This document shows, piece by piece, positions 63,135 to 64,000 of a DNA stretch of 64,000 bases. The notes beneath the pieces were generated by a model that saw only the letters and a program-made list of their open reading frames with translations, had not been told where the DNA came from and did not search any database. Within the stretch, counting starts at the first letter, position 1, and the number at the start of each line of letters is the position of its first letter. Location of the stretch: positions 379,501 through 443,500 of the forward strand of contig NZ_CP127173.1 of assembly GCF_030264295.1 (NCBI RefSeq), read 5' to 3'. A program made the position numbers and the translations under genes. This stretch comes from Amycolatopsis nalaikhensis. Lineage in GTDB: Bacteria > Actinomycetota > Actinomycetes > Mycobacteriales > Pseudonocardiaceae.

Positions 63135-64000
63135 ATGCCTTTGATCGCGGTGGCCACGCTGGGCGGCACCATTTCGATGACCGCAGCGGGTGGTTCCGGC
63201 GGCGCGGTGCCGCGGTTCGGCGCGGCGGAGCTGGTCGGCGCGCTCGGCGACCTGCCGGTGGAGGTCCGCGCGGAGACGCTGGCGGCGATCGGCAGCGCGT
63301 CGATGGACTTCGCGACGCTGCTGCGCTGCCGCGACTGGGGGCTGGCCCAGGAAGCCGACGGGTTCGTCGTCGTGCAGGGCACGGACACCCTGGAGGAGAC
63401 GGCGTACTTCCTGGACCTGTGCTGGCCGTCGGAGATCCCGGTGGTGGTCACCGGCGCGATGCGCAACGCGGGGCTGCTGAGCCCGGACGGCCCGGCGAAC
63501 CTCCGCAACGCCCTGACGATCGCGGCCGACCCGCGCAGCCGGGGCCGCGGGGCGATGGTGACGTTGAACGACGACGTGCACGCGGCGCGCTGGGTCCGGA
63601 AAGCGCATTCGAGCCACCTGGAGGCGTTTTCGTCGGCGCCCGCGGGGCCGCTCGGCATGGTGGTGGAGAACGCGGTGCACTACTTCCACCCGTCCCCGCC
63701 GCGGCTGCCGGTGCTGACCGGGACGGACTTTTCCGGGCTGGTCCCGGTGATCGAGGCGGGTCTCGACGACTCGGGCGCGATCCTCGCGCACGCGGCTTCG
63801 CAGCCGGGCGTACGCGGGGTCGTCGTCGCGGCGACGGGCGTGGGGCACGTGTCTTCGGCCACGGCCGACGTGATCTCGCGGCTGGTTCCGGAGCTGCCGG
63901 TGGTGGTCGCGTCGCGGACAGGCGCGGGCCCGACGTTGCGCTCGACGTACGGCTTCCACGGATCGGAGTCGAGCTTGATCGCGCTGGGCGCGACGATGGC
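63135..64000 (+). CDS. Asparaginase-family protein, 3' end missing
   Basis: First 288 residues of a bacterial type L-asparaginase. It starts MPLIAVATLGGTISMTA, holding the first catalytic Thr (GGTIS); the second motif VVVQGTDTLEETAYFLD gives Thr-Asp, and the NLRNALTIA region follows. Near the window end TGVGHVSSATADVI and ASRTGAGPTL match the later part of the fold. It runs off the right edge. Start ATG 63135. Confidence 0.93.
   Translation, partial: MPLIAVATLGGTISMTAAGGSGGAVPRFGAAELVGALGDLPVEVRAETLAAIGSASMDFATLLRCRDWGLAQEADGFVVVQGTDTLEETAYFLDLCWPSEIPVVVTGAMRNAGLLSPDGPANLRNALTIAADPRSRGRGAMVTLNDDVHAARWVRKAHSSHLEAFSSAPAGPLGMVVENAVHYFHPSPPRLPVLTGTDFSGLVPVIEAGLDDSGAILAHAASQPGVRGVVVAATGVGHVSSATADVISRLVPELPVVVASRTGAGPTLRSTYGFHGSESSLIALGATM

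Overview
The window is high-GC actinobacterial DNA, most likely from Amycolatopsis or a close relative in the Pseudonocardiaceae. The evidence is uniform G/C at third codon positions, frequent GTG/TTG starts, chains of genes joined by ATGA/GTGA overlaps, a complete mce locus, actinobacterial-type genes (sepIVA, helR, DUF3515), and families of intergenic hairpin repeats. No rRNA, tRNA or CRISPR array was seen. The taxonomic call is an inference from protein character, not from a marker gene.

A conserved housekeeping backbone runs mostly on the minus strand, in an order known from mycobacteria: mutM (partial), rnc, rpmF, the YceD-like gene and sepIVA (0-5 kb); coaD and rsmD (7-8 kb); pyc (34.7-38.1 kb); recG, a DhaL/FakA-like kinase and, divergently, rpmB (43.7-47.8 kb); ung, thiL, a DUF3515 gene and ddl (48.8-54.7 kb). 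Accessory genes are inserted between these blocks: a PL6 polysaccharide lyase, an ECF sigma/anti-sigma-like pair, a tandem secreted guanyl-RNase, helR, and a 1259-residue HTH-STAND-WD40 membrane protein.

The largest accessory block (16-31 kb) is a ten-gene translationally coupled mce operon (two YrbE permeases, MceA-F, two Mce-associated proteins). It is followed by secreted proteins of unknown function, an RCC1-like secreted protein and a PucR/CdaR-type regulator. Next come a YtrA-type regulator with its membrane partner and a perfect operator, and an IS701-like element sitting exactly in the middle of an intergenic hairpin. From 38 to 43 kb lie a subtilase-like protein and a membrane-anchored caspase-like protein with an EF-hand loop, then an erythromycin-esterase-like protein divergent from a TetR regulator.

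The right end (54.9-64 kb) holds a MocR/PdxR regulator divergent from a PNPOx-like flavoprotein, with three direct AAGTGKAC boxes between them. It continues with a two-component system divergent from a flavin electron-transfer module (ferric-reductase-like membrane flavoprotein, FMN-binding protein, ApbE), a VOC protein, a methyltransferase and the start of an asparaginase.

Four coding regions are interrupted by single-base events: sepIVA (one base missing), the IS transposase (one extra base), apbE (one extra base) and an alpha/beta hydrolase (in-frame TAA). Because sepIVA is essential in mycobacteria, at least some of these may be sequence errors. At least four families of palindromic intergenic repeats recur near gene 3' ends, several of them overlapping stop codons.
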